Notes: a model not told the origin generated them from the sequence alone. A DNA stretch of 7,789 nt from Methanosphaera sp. SHI613 (GCA_003266145.1 MVJJ01000178.1:1-7789); one strand, 5' to 3'. Shown: positions 1 through 5,292, numbered from the stretch's first letter. Numbers and translations are program-made.

Positions 1-149
1 TATGGGAATTTCGGAAAGTTGCCGGCCTTTTATATATTCTGTACCAAGTTTTATTTTTGTGCTTTTTTTGTGGCAAGTTGTAATTTAGAGTTTATTATGT
101 AGTTTTTGACTTTTTTTTGTAGTAGATTCGTGATTCTTATTTTATTTGT

Positions 150-174
150 GAGGTTGATATTTATTATCAACTTC
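150..174 (+). terminator. Hairpin followed by T-rich tract upstream of dphB
   Basis: GAGGTTGATA (150-159) pairs with TATCAACTTC (165-174) over ten base pairs, one of them G-U, around a five-base loop; the inner seven pairs are perfect. A T-rich stretch follows (about 175-197). This fits a transcript end for an upstream plus-strand gene. It could instead be a dyad operator for dphB, since it lies about 110 bases before the start. Confidence 0.4.
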
Positions 175-235
175 TATTATTTTTACTTGATTTTATTCAA
201 CTATCTTTAACAATACTTTTTTTTATTATTATTTT

Positions 236-243
236 CATATATT
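236..243 (+). promoter_or_regulatory. Possible TATA box of dphB
   Basis: The sequence CATATATT lies about 40 bases before the TTG start. An archaeal start site about 25 bases downstream would give a short leader that still includes the ribosome binding site at 269-275. The surrounding DNA is so AT-rich that chance matches are common. Confidence 0.25.
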
Positions 244-268
244 TTATCATAGTTCAAAATTTCATATA

Positions 269-275
269 GAGGTGA
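269..275 (+). promoter_or_regulatory. Strong ribosome binding site fixing the TTG start of dphB
   Basis: GAGGTGA matches the complement of the archaeal 16S rRNA 3' end, and the match continues with T at 276. It sits six bases before TTG at 282. The protein begins directly with the conserved family N-terminus, so the TTG is well supported. Confidence 0.75.
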
Positions 276-281
276 TACTTT

Positions 282-1073
282 TTGTTATATTTTGTTGGAC
301 TTGGACTTTTTAGTGAAGATGATATCTCCTATAAGGGTTTCAAGGCTTTAAGTAATGTGGATGTAATCTATGCTGAATTTTATACTGCCAAATTGATGGG
401 TGGTAACATTGACAATTTGATTGAAAAGATTGATGTTCCTTTTATCAGGCTAAAACGTGAAGATGTTGAGGATAAGAATATTGTCCTGGAGGAGGCTATG
501 ACCAAGGATGTAGCGTTTGTTGCTGCAGGTGATCCGTTGATGGCAACTACTCATACTGAATTATATGTTGAGGCTAAGAATAAGGGTATTGAAACTCGTA
601 TTATTCATGGAAGCAGTATCTTTTCTGCCGCTCCAGGTTTAAGTGGACTTCAGGCATATAAGTTCGGTAAGACTACTACCGTTCCGTTTCCTGATGAGAA
701 CTTTTTCCCACATTCTCCATATGATGCGATTAAATCCAACCTGGAGATGGGTCTTCATACATTGGTACTGTTGGATATTCAGGCTCATAGGGATAGGTAC
801 ATGACGGTAAATGAGGCCGTTAGTTATCTTTCGAAGGTTGAATCAGACAGACAGGAAGGAATATTTGATGATGATACTATTGTTATTGGTATTGCTCAGG
901 CAGGTAGTGACAAGCCTATTGTCAAGGGGGGCCGTGTTTGTGACATCATTGATTATGACTTTGGCAGTCCACTTCATTGTATGATTGTACCTGGTAATTT
1001 GCATTTTGTCGAGGCTGAAGCATTAATTACATTAGCAGATATTCCTGAAGAATTACTTGAACAGTTTTTATAA
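282..1073 (+). CDS. dphB: Diphthine synthase (diphthamide biosynthesis methyltransferase)
   Basis: This cytoplasmic SAM-dependent methyltransferase methylates the 3-amino-3-carboxypropyl-histidine of translation elongation factor 2, the second stage of diphthamide synthesis. The 263 residues match the usual archaeal length. The N-terminus MLYFVGLGL (1-9) is the family's first strand and glycine loop; the AEFYT segment follows at 31-35; GDPLMATTH (83-91) is the hallmark SAM-binding and catalytic segment; IIHGSSIFSA (107-116) and the downstream YKFGKT segment are also typical of this tetrapyrrole-methylase-fold family. Translation starts at a TTG with a near-perfect ribosome binding site six bases upstream. 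The gene looks complete and monocistronic, because the next gene begins 90 bases later behind its own AT-rich spacer. Its coding strand is rich in T and G, unlike the A-rich genes further right. Family identity is very secure; the substrate is taken from the family. Confidence 0.95.
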   Translation: MLYFVGLGLFSEDDISYKGFKALSNVDVIYAEFYTAKLMGGNIDNLIEKIDVPFIRLKREDVEDKNIVLEEAMTKDVAFVAAGDPLMATTHTELYVEAKNKGIETRIIHGSSIFSAAPGLSGLQAYKFGKTTTVPFPDENFFPHSPYDAIKSNLEMGLHTLVLLDIQAHRDRYMTVNEAVSYLSKVESDRQEGIFDDDTIVIGIAQAGSDKPIVKGGRVCDIIDYDFGSPLHCMIVPGNLHFVEAEALITLADIPEELLEQFL

Positions 1074-1100
1074 AAATATATAAATAAGCTGTATTATATT

Positions 1101-1109
1101 ATTATATAT
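1101..1109 (+). promoter_or_regulatory. Possible TATA box of the 78-residue protein gene
   Basis: The run ATTATATAT in the spacer after dphB lies about 55 bases before the GTG start at 1164. A GAGGT motif at 1125-1129 resembles a ribosome binding site, but the reading frame has a stop at 1149-1151, so it cannot serve this gene directly. The placement is weak evidence only. Confidence 0.25.
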
Positions 1110-1163
1110 ACTTTAATAAATAGTGAGGTAATACATTATATTTTATCATAAATAATTTGTGAA

Positions 1164-1400
1164 GTGTTAAAATTGAATTATGTAGATAAAGATTATATAG
1201 ATTTTATTAAGGGTACACACATAAAACATGAAATGTATAAGGATATTCAATTTATTCGTGATAGTAGAACATCTTTTTATGAAGTGATATGTACTAAACA
1301 TGATAATACTCAGTGTCATTTGTATGTTGGGTATAATGGTGCTGATGCACGTCGTACCTATAATCGTATTATAGCGGCTGCTGAGGACACCGAATTATAA
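1164..1400 (+). CDS. Small protein of unknown function (78 residues)
   Basis: I do not recognise this protein. It is soluble, without signal peptide or membrane segment, and mixes charged and aromatic residues. The N-terminal half (KDYIDFIKGTHIKHEMYKD) looks helical, the middle (residues about 37-56) alternates like beta strands and holds two cysteines (C43 and C51), and the end (ADARRTYNRIIAAAEDTEL) looks like an amphipathic helix. This is the pattern of a compact alpha/beta domain rather than random sequence, and the frame is flanked by untranslatable AT-rich spacer, which supports a real gene. The start is probably GTG at 1164; TTG at 1173 is an alternative. The ribosome binding site is weak in either case. 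It converges with the ArcS-like gene and ends in T-rich DNA. Confidence 0.65.
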   Translation: MLKLNYVDKDYIDFIKGTHIKHEMYKDIQFIRDSRTSFYEVICTKHDNTQCHLYVGYNGADARRTYNRIIAAAEDTEL

Positions 1401-1408
1401 ATGTTTAT

Positions 1409-1437
1409 ATTTTTAATTTTTTTCATTTTTATTTTTA
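1409..1437 (+). terminator. T-run terminator after the 78-residue gene
   Basis: Starting eight bases after the stop codon, the plus strand carries successive T runs (five, seven, five and five long, separated by single A or CA steps). Oligo-T tracts without a strong hairpin are typical archaeal transcript ends. Confidence 0.6.
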
Positions 1438-1482
1438 GATAGAATTCTTATTTTAATTATGTAATTTTACTACTGACTTCTA

Positions 1483-1497
1483 TTTTTTTTAAAAAAA
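1483..1497. terminator. T8A7 tract between convergent genes, terminator for the minus-strand gene
   Basis: Eight T followed by seven A give an oligo-T tract on each strand. On the minus strand, the T7 run (plus-strand A at 1491-1497) comes 22 bases after the stop of the ArcS-like gene, so it probably ends that transcript; on the plus strand it is a backup stop for the convergent neighbour. Confidence 0.55.
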
Positions 1498-1519
1498 GGT
1501 GGGGGTTTAGTTATTTTTT

Positions 1520-2239
1520 TTAGTATAACTGAGTGTATTTCAACAGGTATTCGCCGTAGTTTTTATCAAGTAGTCTGTGTAGTGTCATGGCTTCTGGACT
1601 TGTAGTTGCCTTTTGTTCGGTGAGGTTTCTAAGTGTCTTGTTTTTTATGTTTTCCTGTATCTCTTTTATTGCAAAGTTTAGTTGATTGATGTTTTCTTTG
1701 TAGATGTCATCTACTATGTTGTATTTTTCCTGTGGATATATATTCGTGGTTGTCATCAGATTGTTATTTCTTGATTCATATATAGCTCGGCTATTGTCGA
1801 ATATGTCAATTCCTATGTAGGTTAATATAGCCAGTAGTTGTGTTGGTGCAAATGGGAAGTATAATGCTGTGGTTGTATTTAAATTTTGTCTGCATGTGAT
1901 TATTATGTCAAGTAGATCTTTTGGATTTCTCAGTAGTTCATCTGGGTTGGCGAAGATTAATTTTGTGAAGCCCTCCTTTTCGAGTTGTTTTGCACATTCT
2001 ACTCTGAGATTTGTATATTGGGCTCCCTGGATTACGGCATATTTGCTTTTATCCTCTTCTTGTGTTGCAAGTGATATGCTTTCTTCTGTGTATTCTTCTG
2101 CTATCTCTTCCTGTATCTTGAATGGTGTTTTGATATTTCTTACCTTTTCGACACTTTTGTAATCTATAACTGTTGGTGTTATAGTGTCGTCTAGTTGACC
2201 GAGCCTTGCCGGTCCGTCATGGGATTTTATTTTAATCAT
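1520..2239 (-). CDS. Stand-alone TGT/ArcS-like protein (N-terminal module of archaeosine synthase)
   Basis: The protein resembles the N-terminal barrel of archaeosine synthase ArcS (TgtA2), itself a degenerate tRNA-guanine transglycosylase. Seen in the sequence: an opening IKSHDGPARLGQL (4-16) like the TGT/ArcS start; IQGAQYTNLR (70-79), matching the TGT strand-and-helix IQGG region; and LYFPFAPTQLLAILTYIGIDIFD (126-148) in three overlapping motifs, LYFPFAP, LAILTYIG and GIDIFD, matching the TGT region around GVDxFD. The SGGFQ motif and the zinc-binding cysteine cluster of true TGTs are missing, so base exchange is unlikely. At 239 residues it is less than half of a normal ArcS and lacks the PCxxxKPYxxSxxH core motif and the PUA domain. 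No continuation lies downstream on this strand. The start is ATG at 2239, with GGAG eight bases upstream. It is probably a split subunit or a tRNA-binding remnant. The frame is intact, which argues against a decaying pseudogene. Confidence 0.75.
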   Translation of the reverse strand: MIKIKSHDGPARLGQLDDTITPTVIDYKSVEKVRNIKTPFKIQEEIAEEYTEESISLATQEEDKSKYAVIQGAQYTNLRVECAKQLEKEGFTKLIFANPDELLRNPKDLLDIIITCRQNLNTTTALYFPFAPTQLLAILTYIGIDIFDNSRAIYESRNNNLMTTTNIYPQEKYNIVDDIYKENINQLNFAIKEIQENIKNKTLRNLTEQKATTSPEAMTLHRLLDKNYGEYLLKYTQLY

Positions 2240-2247
2240 TGATTTTT

Positions 2248-2251
2248 CTCC
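2248..2251 (-). promoter_or_regulatory. Ribosome binding site of the ArcS-like gene
   Basis: GGAG on the minus strand lies eight bases before the ATG. It supports the ATG at 2239 as the start; no in-frame alternative gives a better N-terminus. Confidence 0.6.
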
Positions 2252-2288
2252 AACTATCTGTTGTTATTATTTCTTGTTTTTATTTTTC

Positions 2289-2296
2289 TTATATTT
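2289..2296 (-). promoter_or_regulatory. Possible TATA box of the ArcS-like gene
   Basis: On the minus strand the sequence reads AAATATAA, about 50 bases before the start codon. Transcription about 25 bases downstream would give a leader of roughly 25-30 bases containing the GGAG site. Confidence 0.35.
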
Positions 2297-2305
2297 GACT
2301 ATAAT

Positions 2306-2332
2306 CTTGTGTTACCTTTTTGATTACACAAG
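2306..2332. promoter_or_regulatory. Inverted repeat in the divergent promoter region
   Basis: CTTGTGT (2306-2312) is mirrored by ACACAAG (2326-2332) with a 13-base spacer. It lies just upstream of the minus-strand TATA candidate and before the plus-strand TATA candidate at 2350, so it could be an operator for either direction. A T7 run follows at 2337-2343, but no plus-strand gene ends nearby, which makes a terminator role unlikely. Confidence 0.4.
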
Positions 2333-2349
2333 CTTATTTTTTTGATACC

Positions 2350-2357
2350 TTTATATA
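2350..2357 (+). promoter_or_regulatory. Strong TATA box candidate for hdrCB (distal)
   Basis: TTTATATA is an exact match to the usual methanogen box A. It would start transcription near 2380 and give hdrC a leader of about 180 bases containing both inverted repeats at 2444-2463 and 2474-2491. A second candidate near 2512 would give a short leader instead. Confidence 0.45.
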
Positions 2358-2443
2358 CTAATTTCAAAAGAACTATTAATAGAAATTTATTACGGTATTA
2401 CTTTAAATTTCTACAAGTTAATTAGTTTAAAAGTTTAACAAAA

Positions 2444-2463
2444 ATTGATGTGTCAACATCAAT
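2444..2463. promoter_or_regulatory. Perfect 8-bp inverted repeat upstream of hdrC
   Basis: ATTGATGT (2444-2451) and ACATCAAT (2456-2463) pair perfectly around the four-base loop GTCA. It is either a dyad operator or, if the distal promoter is used, a stem-loop in the leader RNA. It ends only ten bases before the 18-bp palindrome. Confidence 0.5.
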
Positions 2464-2473
2464 CATCTTATGT

Positions 2474-2491
2474 GTTATTCCTAGGAATAAC
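2474..2491. promoter_or_regulatory. Perfect 18-bp palindrome upstream of hdrC
   Basis: GTTATTCCTAGGAATAAC equals its own reverse complement with no spacer. Its centre is about 33 bases upstream of the TATA candidate at 2512-2519, a suitable position for a dimeric regulator acting on hdrCB. A zero-loop palindrome makes a poor RNA hairpin, so a DNA-binding site is the more likely reading. A T6 run at 2503-2508 follows, so an attenuator is not excluded. Confidence 0.5.
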
Positions 2492-2511
2492 GAAATTATA
2501 GGTTTTTTAAC

Positions 2512-2519
2512 AATTATAA
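2512..2519 (+). promoter_or_regulatory. TATA box candidate for hdrCB (proximal)
   Basis: AATTATAA lies about 50 bases before the hdrC start. Initiation near 2540 would give a leader of about 20 bases that still contains the ribosome binding site at 2552-2558, a typical methanogen arrangement. Confidence 0.4.
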
Positions 2520-2551
2520 AGTTTTAATTTATATTGTGTATTTTTATCAAT

Positions 2552-2558
2552 GGAGTGA
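2552..2558 (+). promoter_or_regulatory. Ribosome binding site fixing the hdrC start
   Basis: GGAGTGA lies four bases before ATG at 2563. It rules out the longer frame beginning with GTG at 2536, in which this site would be inside the coding sequence. Confidence 0.75.
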
Positions 2559-2562
2559 AAAA

Positions 2563-3123
2563 ATGACATTATTAAATGAAAGTGATTATTTAATTACAGA
2601 AGAAAATGTAGATCCAACTTTTAAAGACGTTATAATGGCTAACGGATCTGAAAGTTTAGCAGTATGTTATCAATGTGGTACATGTTCAGGAGCATGTCCT
2701 TCAGGAAGAAGAACTCCTTACATGATCAGAAGATTAGTCAGAAAAGCATTAATGGGCTTAAAAGAAGACCTAATTACTGATGATGCAATATGGATGTGTA
2801 CAACTTGTTATGAATGTCAAGAAAGATGTCCTCGTGACATAAAAATTGTTGAAATCGTAAAAGCTATAAGAAATGTTGCAGCTAAAGAAGGTTACATGGC
2901 AAAAGCACACAAAATGACCGGTGTATACGTTGCAAAAACAGGTCACGCAGTACCTATTAACGATAGTGTAAAAGCATTAAGAAAAGAAATTGGTCTTGAT
3001 GAAGTACCAGCAACAACACACAGTCACCCAGAAGCATTAGAAGAAGTACAAACTTTAATTAAAGCAACTGGATTTGATGAACTTATCGGTTACGACTGGG
3101 CTAGTGGTGACCTTAAAGAATAA
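2563..3123 (+). CDS. hdrC: CoB-CoM heterodisulfide reductase, iron-sulfur subunit C
   Basis: HdrC carries electrons from the flavin subunit HdrA to HdrB in the cytoplasmic HdrABC complex, which in hydrogenotrophic methanogens works with the MvhADG hydrogenase to couple heterodisulfide and ferredoxin reduction by flavin-based bifurcation. Two [4Fe-4S] ferredoxin motifs are plain: C35, C38, C41, C45 and C79, C82, C85, C89, each ending CP. Other family hallmarks are SGRRTPY (47-53), WMCTTCY (77-83), KTGHAVPIND in the middle, and THSHPEALEE and KATGFDELIGY near the end. The 186 residues from ATG 2563 match the usual length of about 185; the nine extra residues from a GTG at 2536 do not belong. 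It lies 24 bases before hdrB, clearly in one operon. No hdrA is present, as is usual where hdrA sits elsewhere. The coding strand is A-rich. Confidence 0.96.
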   Translation: MTLLNESDYLITEENVDPTFKDVIMANGSESLAVCYQCGTCSGACPSGRRTPYMIRRLVRKALMGLKEDLITDDAIWMCTTCYECQERCPRDIKIVEIVKAIRNVAAKEGYMAKAHKMTGVYVAKTGHAVPINDSVKALRKEIGLDEVPATTHSHPEALEEVQTLIKATGFDELIGYDWASGDLKE

Positions 3124-3147
3124 ATATTTTATTAGGGAGGATATAAT

Positions 3148-4050
3148 ATGGCATATGCTTATTTCTTAGGATGTATAATGAATAACAGATACCCAGGAGT
3201 AGAAAAATCTACAAGAGTACTCATGGATAAATTAGGCGTTGAATTAGCAGAAATGGAAGGAGCTTCCTGTTGTCCTGCACCAGGTGTATTCGGATCTTTC
3301 GATAAAGAAACCTGGGCAACCATTGCAGCAAGAAACATAACCATTGCTGAAGATATGGGTGCAGATATATTAACCGAATGTAACGGATGTTTTGGTTCAC
3401 TCCATGAAGCAAACCTTTTATTAAAAGAAGATGATGAATTCAAATCCAAAGTAAACGGATCATTATCTGAAGTAAACCGTGAATTTAAAGGTTCAAGTAA
3501 TGTAAGACACTTCGCTGAAGTATTATACAACGAAGTAGGTTTAGAAAAAATTTCTGAAGTATTAGAAAAAGACTTAAACTTAAACATTGCTGTACACTAC
3601 GGATGTCACTTCTTAAAACCTAGTGATGAATTACAAATAGACAACCCAAAAAGACCTAAAATTTTAGATGAACTTGTAGAACTTACAGGAGCTAAAAGTG
3701 TAGACTACACAGATAAAATGATGTGTTGTGGAGCAGGTGGAGGTTTAAGAGCAAGAGATAAAGCTGTAACCACAAGTTTCACCAAAGAAAAACTCGACAA
3801 CATGACCGCTGCTGGTGTAGACGCTATTGTGGACGTATGTCCATTCTGTCACATGCAATTTGATGTAGGTCAAAAAGAAGTTAACGAACAATACGGTACA
3901 GACTACGCTATACCTGTATTACACTTAGCTCAATTATACGGATTAGCTATGGGATTAAGTCCTGAAGAATTAACTTTAGACAAACAAGTCGTTGACCCTA
4001 CCGAGTTAATTGAAAAAATGAACACACCTAAAGAAGAAGCTGCAGAATAA
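3148..4050 (+). CDS. hdrB: CoB-CoM heterodisulfide reductase, catalytic subunit B
   Basis: HdrB holds the active site that cleaves the CoM-S-S-CoB heterodisulfide, regenerating coenzymes M and B at the end of methanogenesis. It has two CCG-type cysteine domains that bind the noncubane [4Fe-4S] clusters. The ligands visible are C9, C41, C42, C78 and C81 in the first domain, and C153, C193, C194, C231 and C234 in the second; all ten are present in the expected CCP/CCG and CxxC settings. The 300 residues match the family. The ATG start has a strong ribosome binding site (GGGAGGAT, 3135-3142) in the 24-base gap after hdrC. The A-rich, regular codon use suggests high expression. The C-terminal tail is acidic and lysine-rich, and a hairpin terminator follows. 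Identity is very secure. Confidence 0.97.
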   Translation: MAYAYFLGCIMNNRYPGVEKSTRVLMDKLGVELAEMEGASCCPAPGVFGSFDKETWATIAARNITIAEDMGADILTECNGCFGSLHEANLLLKEDDEFKSKVNGSLSEVNREFKGSSNVRHFAEVLYNEVGLEKISEVLEKDLNLNIAVHYGCHFLKPSDELQIDNPKRPKILDELVELTGAKSVDYTDKMMCCGAGGGLRARDKAVTTSFTKEKLDNMTAAGVDAIVDVCPFCHMQFDVGQKEVNEQYGTDYAIPVLHLAQLYGLAMGLSPEELTLDKQVVDPTELIEKMNTPKEEAAE

Positions 4051-4066
4051 GTTCTAAGCTTTTTAT

Positions 4067-4094
4067 AAGAATATGATTCTTCATATTCTTCTTT
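4067..4094 (+). terminator. Hairpin terminator of the hdrCB operon
   Basis: AAGAATATGA (4067-4076) pairs perfectly with TCATATTCTT (4081-4090) around the tetraloop TTCT, giving a ten-pair stem, and CTTTT follows. It begins 17 bases after the hdrB stop. More T runs appear at about 4104-4130. Confidence 0.7.
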
Positions 4095-4228
4095 TAACCA
4101 CCTTTTAATTTTAAGTTTAATCACCTTTTTTATCATAATCATTTAAATTTTCTTTCACGTCGTGCAAATTTCTTTTTATTTCCATAAATCATTTTCACAA
4201 AAAATCAATACTTTTATTAAATTCAAAG

Positions 4229-4237
4229 TTTAAAATA
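4229..4237 (+). promoter_or_regulatory. Possible TATA box for the DUF749-DUF2096 operon
   Basis: TTTAAAATA preceded by AAAG, a plausible BRE context, lies about 75 bases before the start codon. A second AT-rich candidate, GATATACATA, lies near 4257. Neither stands out strongly. Confidence 0.25.
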
Positions 4238-4307
4238 TGTATAACAGAAATTGATTGATATACATAAAAAAATTATTATCATTACATATCATAAAGGAGT
4301 GTTTCAA

Positions 4308-4595
4308 ATGGAAAAGTTTATAGTAGAGTTAATAGGAGTATTTACAAAAAAGGATTTGCCTGAAGATTACCAACAATTTTTAGACTTCAGAGTAAACATT
4401 GAAAATAAGGAATTAACTGATAAGGACAAAATAGCAGTATTAAGAATTAAAAACACAACATCCTATCATATCTTATTCCTGGACAGTTACTCTTCAATGG
4501 ATGAAATCGATAAGGAAATAGAAGAATCATTAGACGGTAAAATATACAACTTCAACACTAGAAAAATATTAGAAGGTCATATAAATGCAGAATAA
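4308..4595 (+). CDS. DUF749-like small methanogen protein (95 residues)
   Basis: This looks like the DUF749 family, a small protein of unknown function found mainly in methanogens. The pattern is MEKFIVELIGVF (1-12), a region with DYQQFLDFRV, then KIAVLRIKNTTSYHILFLDSY as a beta hairpin around residues 41-61, a helix SSMDEIDKEIEES, and a conserved-looking end TRKILEGH. It is a soluble alpha/beta domain without cysteines. The family call is from memory of its motif style, not a search. The start is ATG at 4308, six bases after GGAGTG (4296-4301); an in-frame ATG at 4251 would add 19 residues of poor quality before that site. Its last 11 bases overlap the next gene, so the two proteins are probably translated together and may act together. 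Confidence 0.8.
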   Translation: MEKFIVELIGVFTKKDLPEDYQQFLDFRVNIENKELTDKDKIAVLRIKNTTSYHILFLDSYSSMDEIDKEIEESLDGKIYNFNTRKILEGHINAE

Positions 4596-5136
4596 GGATG
4601 AAGTAAATCCTTTGGATCAACGATGGTTGGTTTTAGATCATTTATTAAGGGAATTATTTCACAATCATGAAATACCTCATGATGTAATTCAAAATTTACA
4701 ACATTCCAGAGCCTTGACAAATTATTATAATGATGATCCTACAGCTCCTGAAAGAATGAAGGAATTGCCTAAAATCGATGCACTGTTAAATGATGTAGAA
4801 CAGAAATTGATGATTATGGCAGAGGATGAAGGCCCTGAATTTGTCGATGAGTGGACACAAAAATTAGTGGATGCAAGTCAAGCCAAAGAAGTATATAAAG
4901 ATCACAAGATACAATCAAAATTCATTCCAGGAATGCCTGCCAACTTTGACTTTGTAAGATTCAATTTCAAGGAAGAAATACAGGTGGAACGTTTCTATGA
5001 GGTATGTGAATATGAAAATGTCATAATCGAATTTGACGATAATGATACTTCAGTATTCATATTCGGTGAAAAGCCTAACATAACCAATGCACTTAAGGAA
5101 ATGGCTTCATTTTTCCAAGAACAGGTTAATGCATAA
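4585..5136 (+). CDS. DUF2096-like protein (183 residues), function unknown
   Basis: This looks like DUF2096, a family restricted to methanogens related to Methanobacteriales and of unknown function. The first 105 or so residues are predicted helical: LDQRWLVLDHLLREL near the start, then a stretch containing DPTAPERMKELPKIDALLNDV that reads as the family signature, and a WTQKLVDAS helix. The last 75 residues (from about 110) alternate as strands and helices with many acidic and aromatic residues. There is no signal peptide, membrane segment or cysteine cluster. The ATG at 4585 lies inside the end of the preceding gene, 11 bases before its stop ends, with AAGGT just upstream, so translation is likely coupled. 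Base composition matches the operon partner. The gene is real; the family call is from recalled motifs, and no activity can be assigned. Confidence 0.8.
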   Translation: MQNKDEVNPLDQRWLVLDHLLRELFHNHEIPHDVIQNLQHSRALTNYYNDDPTAPERMKELPKIDALLNDVEQKLMIMAEDEGPEFVDEWTQKLVDASQAKEVYKDHKIQSKFIPGMPANFDFVRFNFKEEIQVERFYEVCEYENVIIEFDDNDTSVFIFGEKPNITNALKEMASFFQEQVNA

Positions 5137-5151
5137 ATTAGATTAACTTTC

Positions 5152-5231
5152 TTTTTTCACTTTTTATTTTTGAATTATTTTCATTTTTCAAATTATTTTT
5201 AATAATAATTTTTTATATTTTTTATTTTTTT
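5152..5231 (+). terminator. Series of T runs after the DUF2096-like gene
   Basis: Repeated T runs of five to seven (for example 5152-5157, 5161-5165 and 5225-5231) begin 16 bases after the stop. This is the oligo-T style of archaeal termination, and it separates this operon from the phosphoesterase operon. Confidence 0.55.
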
Positions 5232-5280
5232 CTATATTTTTTAGAAAAATAACAATTCTTATTAATATTAAAAAAGATAT

Positions 5281-5292
5281 GTATAATTATAC
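5281..5292. promoter_or_regulatory. Palindromic AT-rich element, TATA candidate of the phosphoesterase operon
   Basis: GTATAATTATAC is a perfect 12-bp palindrome 24 bases before the phosphoesterase ATG. As a TATA box it would give an almost leaderless transcript starting near 5305, which conflicts with the GGGAG at 5302. It may be an operator, with the true TATA box a little further upstream. Confidence 0.3.

Larger units (their letters stand above)
1..281. other. Gene-free left edge, T-rich spacer upstream of dphB
   Basis: No convincing gene lies here. The first 35 bases are less AT-rich (a GCCGGCC core near 22-28) and could be the tail of a gene or RNA outside the window; all three forward frames close by about position 102 and their translations do not look like protein. 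The plus strand then carries T runs at 63-69 and 112-119, as expected for the transcript end of a plus-strand neighbour. A hairpin at 150-174 and a possible TATA box near 236-243 precede dphB. A short minus-strand frame running off the left edge is also open but has no ribosome binding site. Confidence 0.6.

Noticed and set aside
1..84. Minus-strand frame running off the left edge that begins with a TTG and reads lysine-rich
   Set aside because: It has no ribosome binding site, its coding strand is just the complement of T runs, and the part inside the window is too short to judge.
1869..2162. Plus-strand open frame of 97 codons
   Set aside because: It lies entirely inside the ArcS-like gene on the opposite strand, has a low-complexity serine- and leucine-rich translation and no ribosome binding site.
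2536..2562. GTG at 2536 as the hdrC start
   Set aside because: The extra nine residues have no family match and would place the GGAGTGA ribosome binding site inside the gene.
3159..3587. Minus-strand open frame of 142 codons within hdrB
   Set aside because: It is antisense to the securely identified hdrB, with serine- and proline-rich translation of the kind produced by reading a conserved gene backwards.
3930..4142. Minus-strand open frame overlapping the end of hdrB
   Set aside because: It crosses the hdrB 3' end and the hairpin terminator and starts in AT-rich spacer. The lysine-rich translation reflects base composition.
5281..5292. Reading the short spacer repeats as a CRISPR array or origin repeats
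   Set aside because: The repeats in this window are single, different from one another and not regularly spaced, so there is no array.
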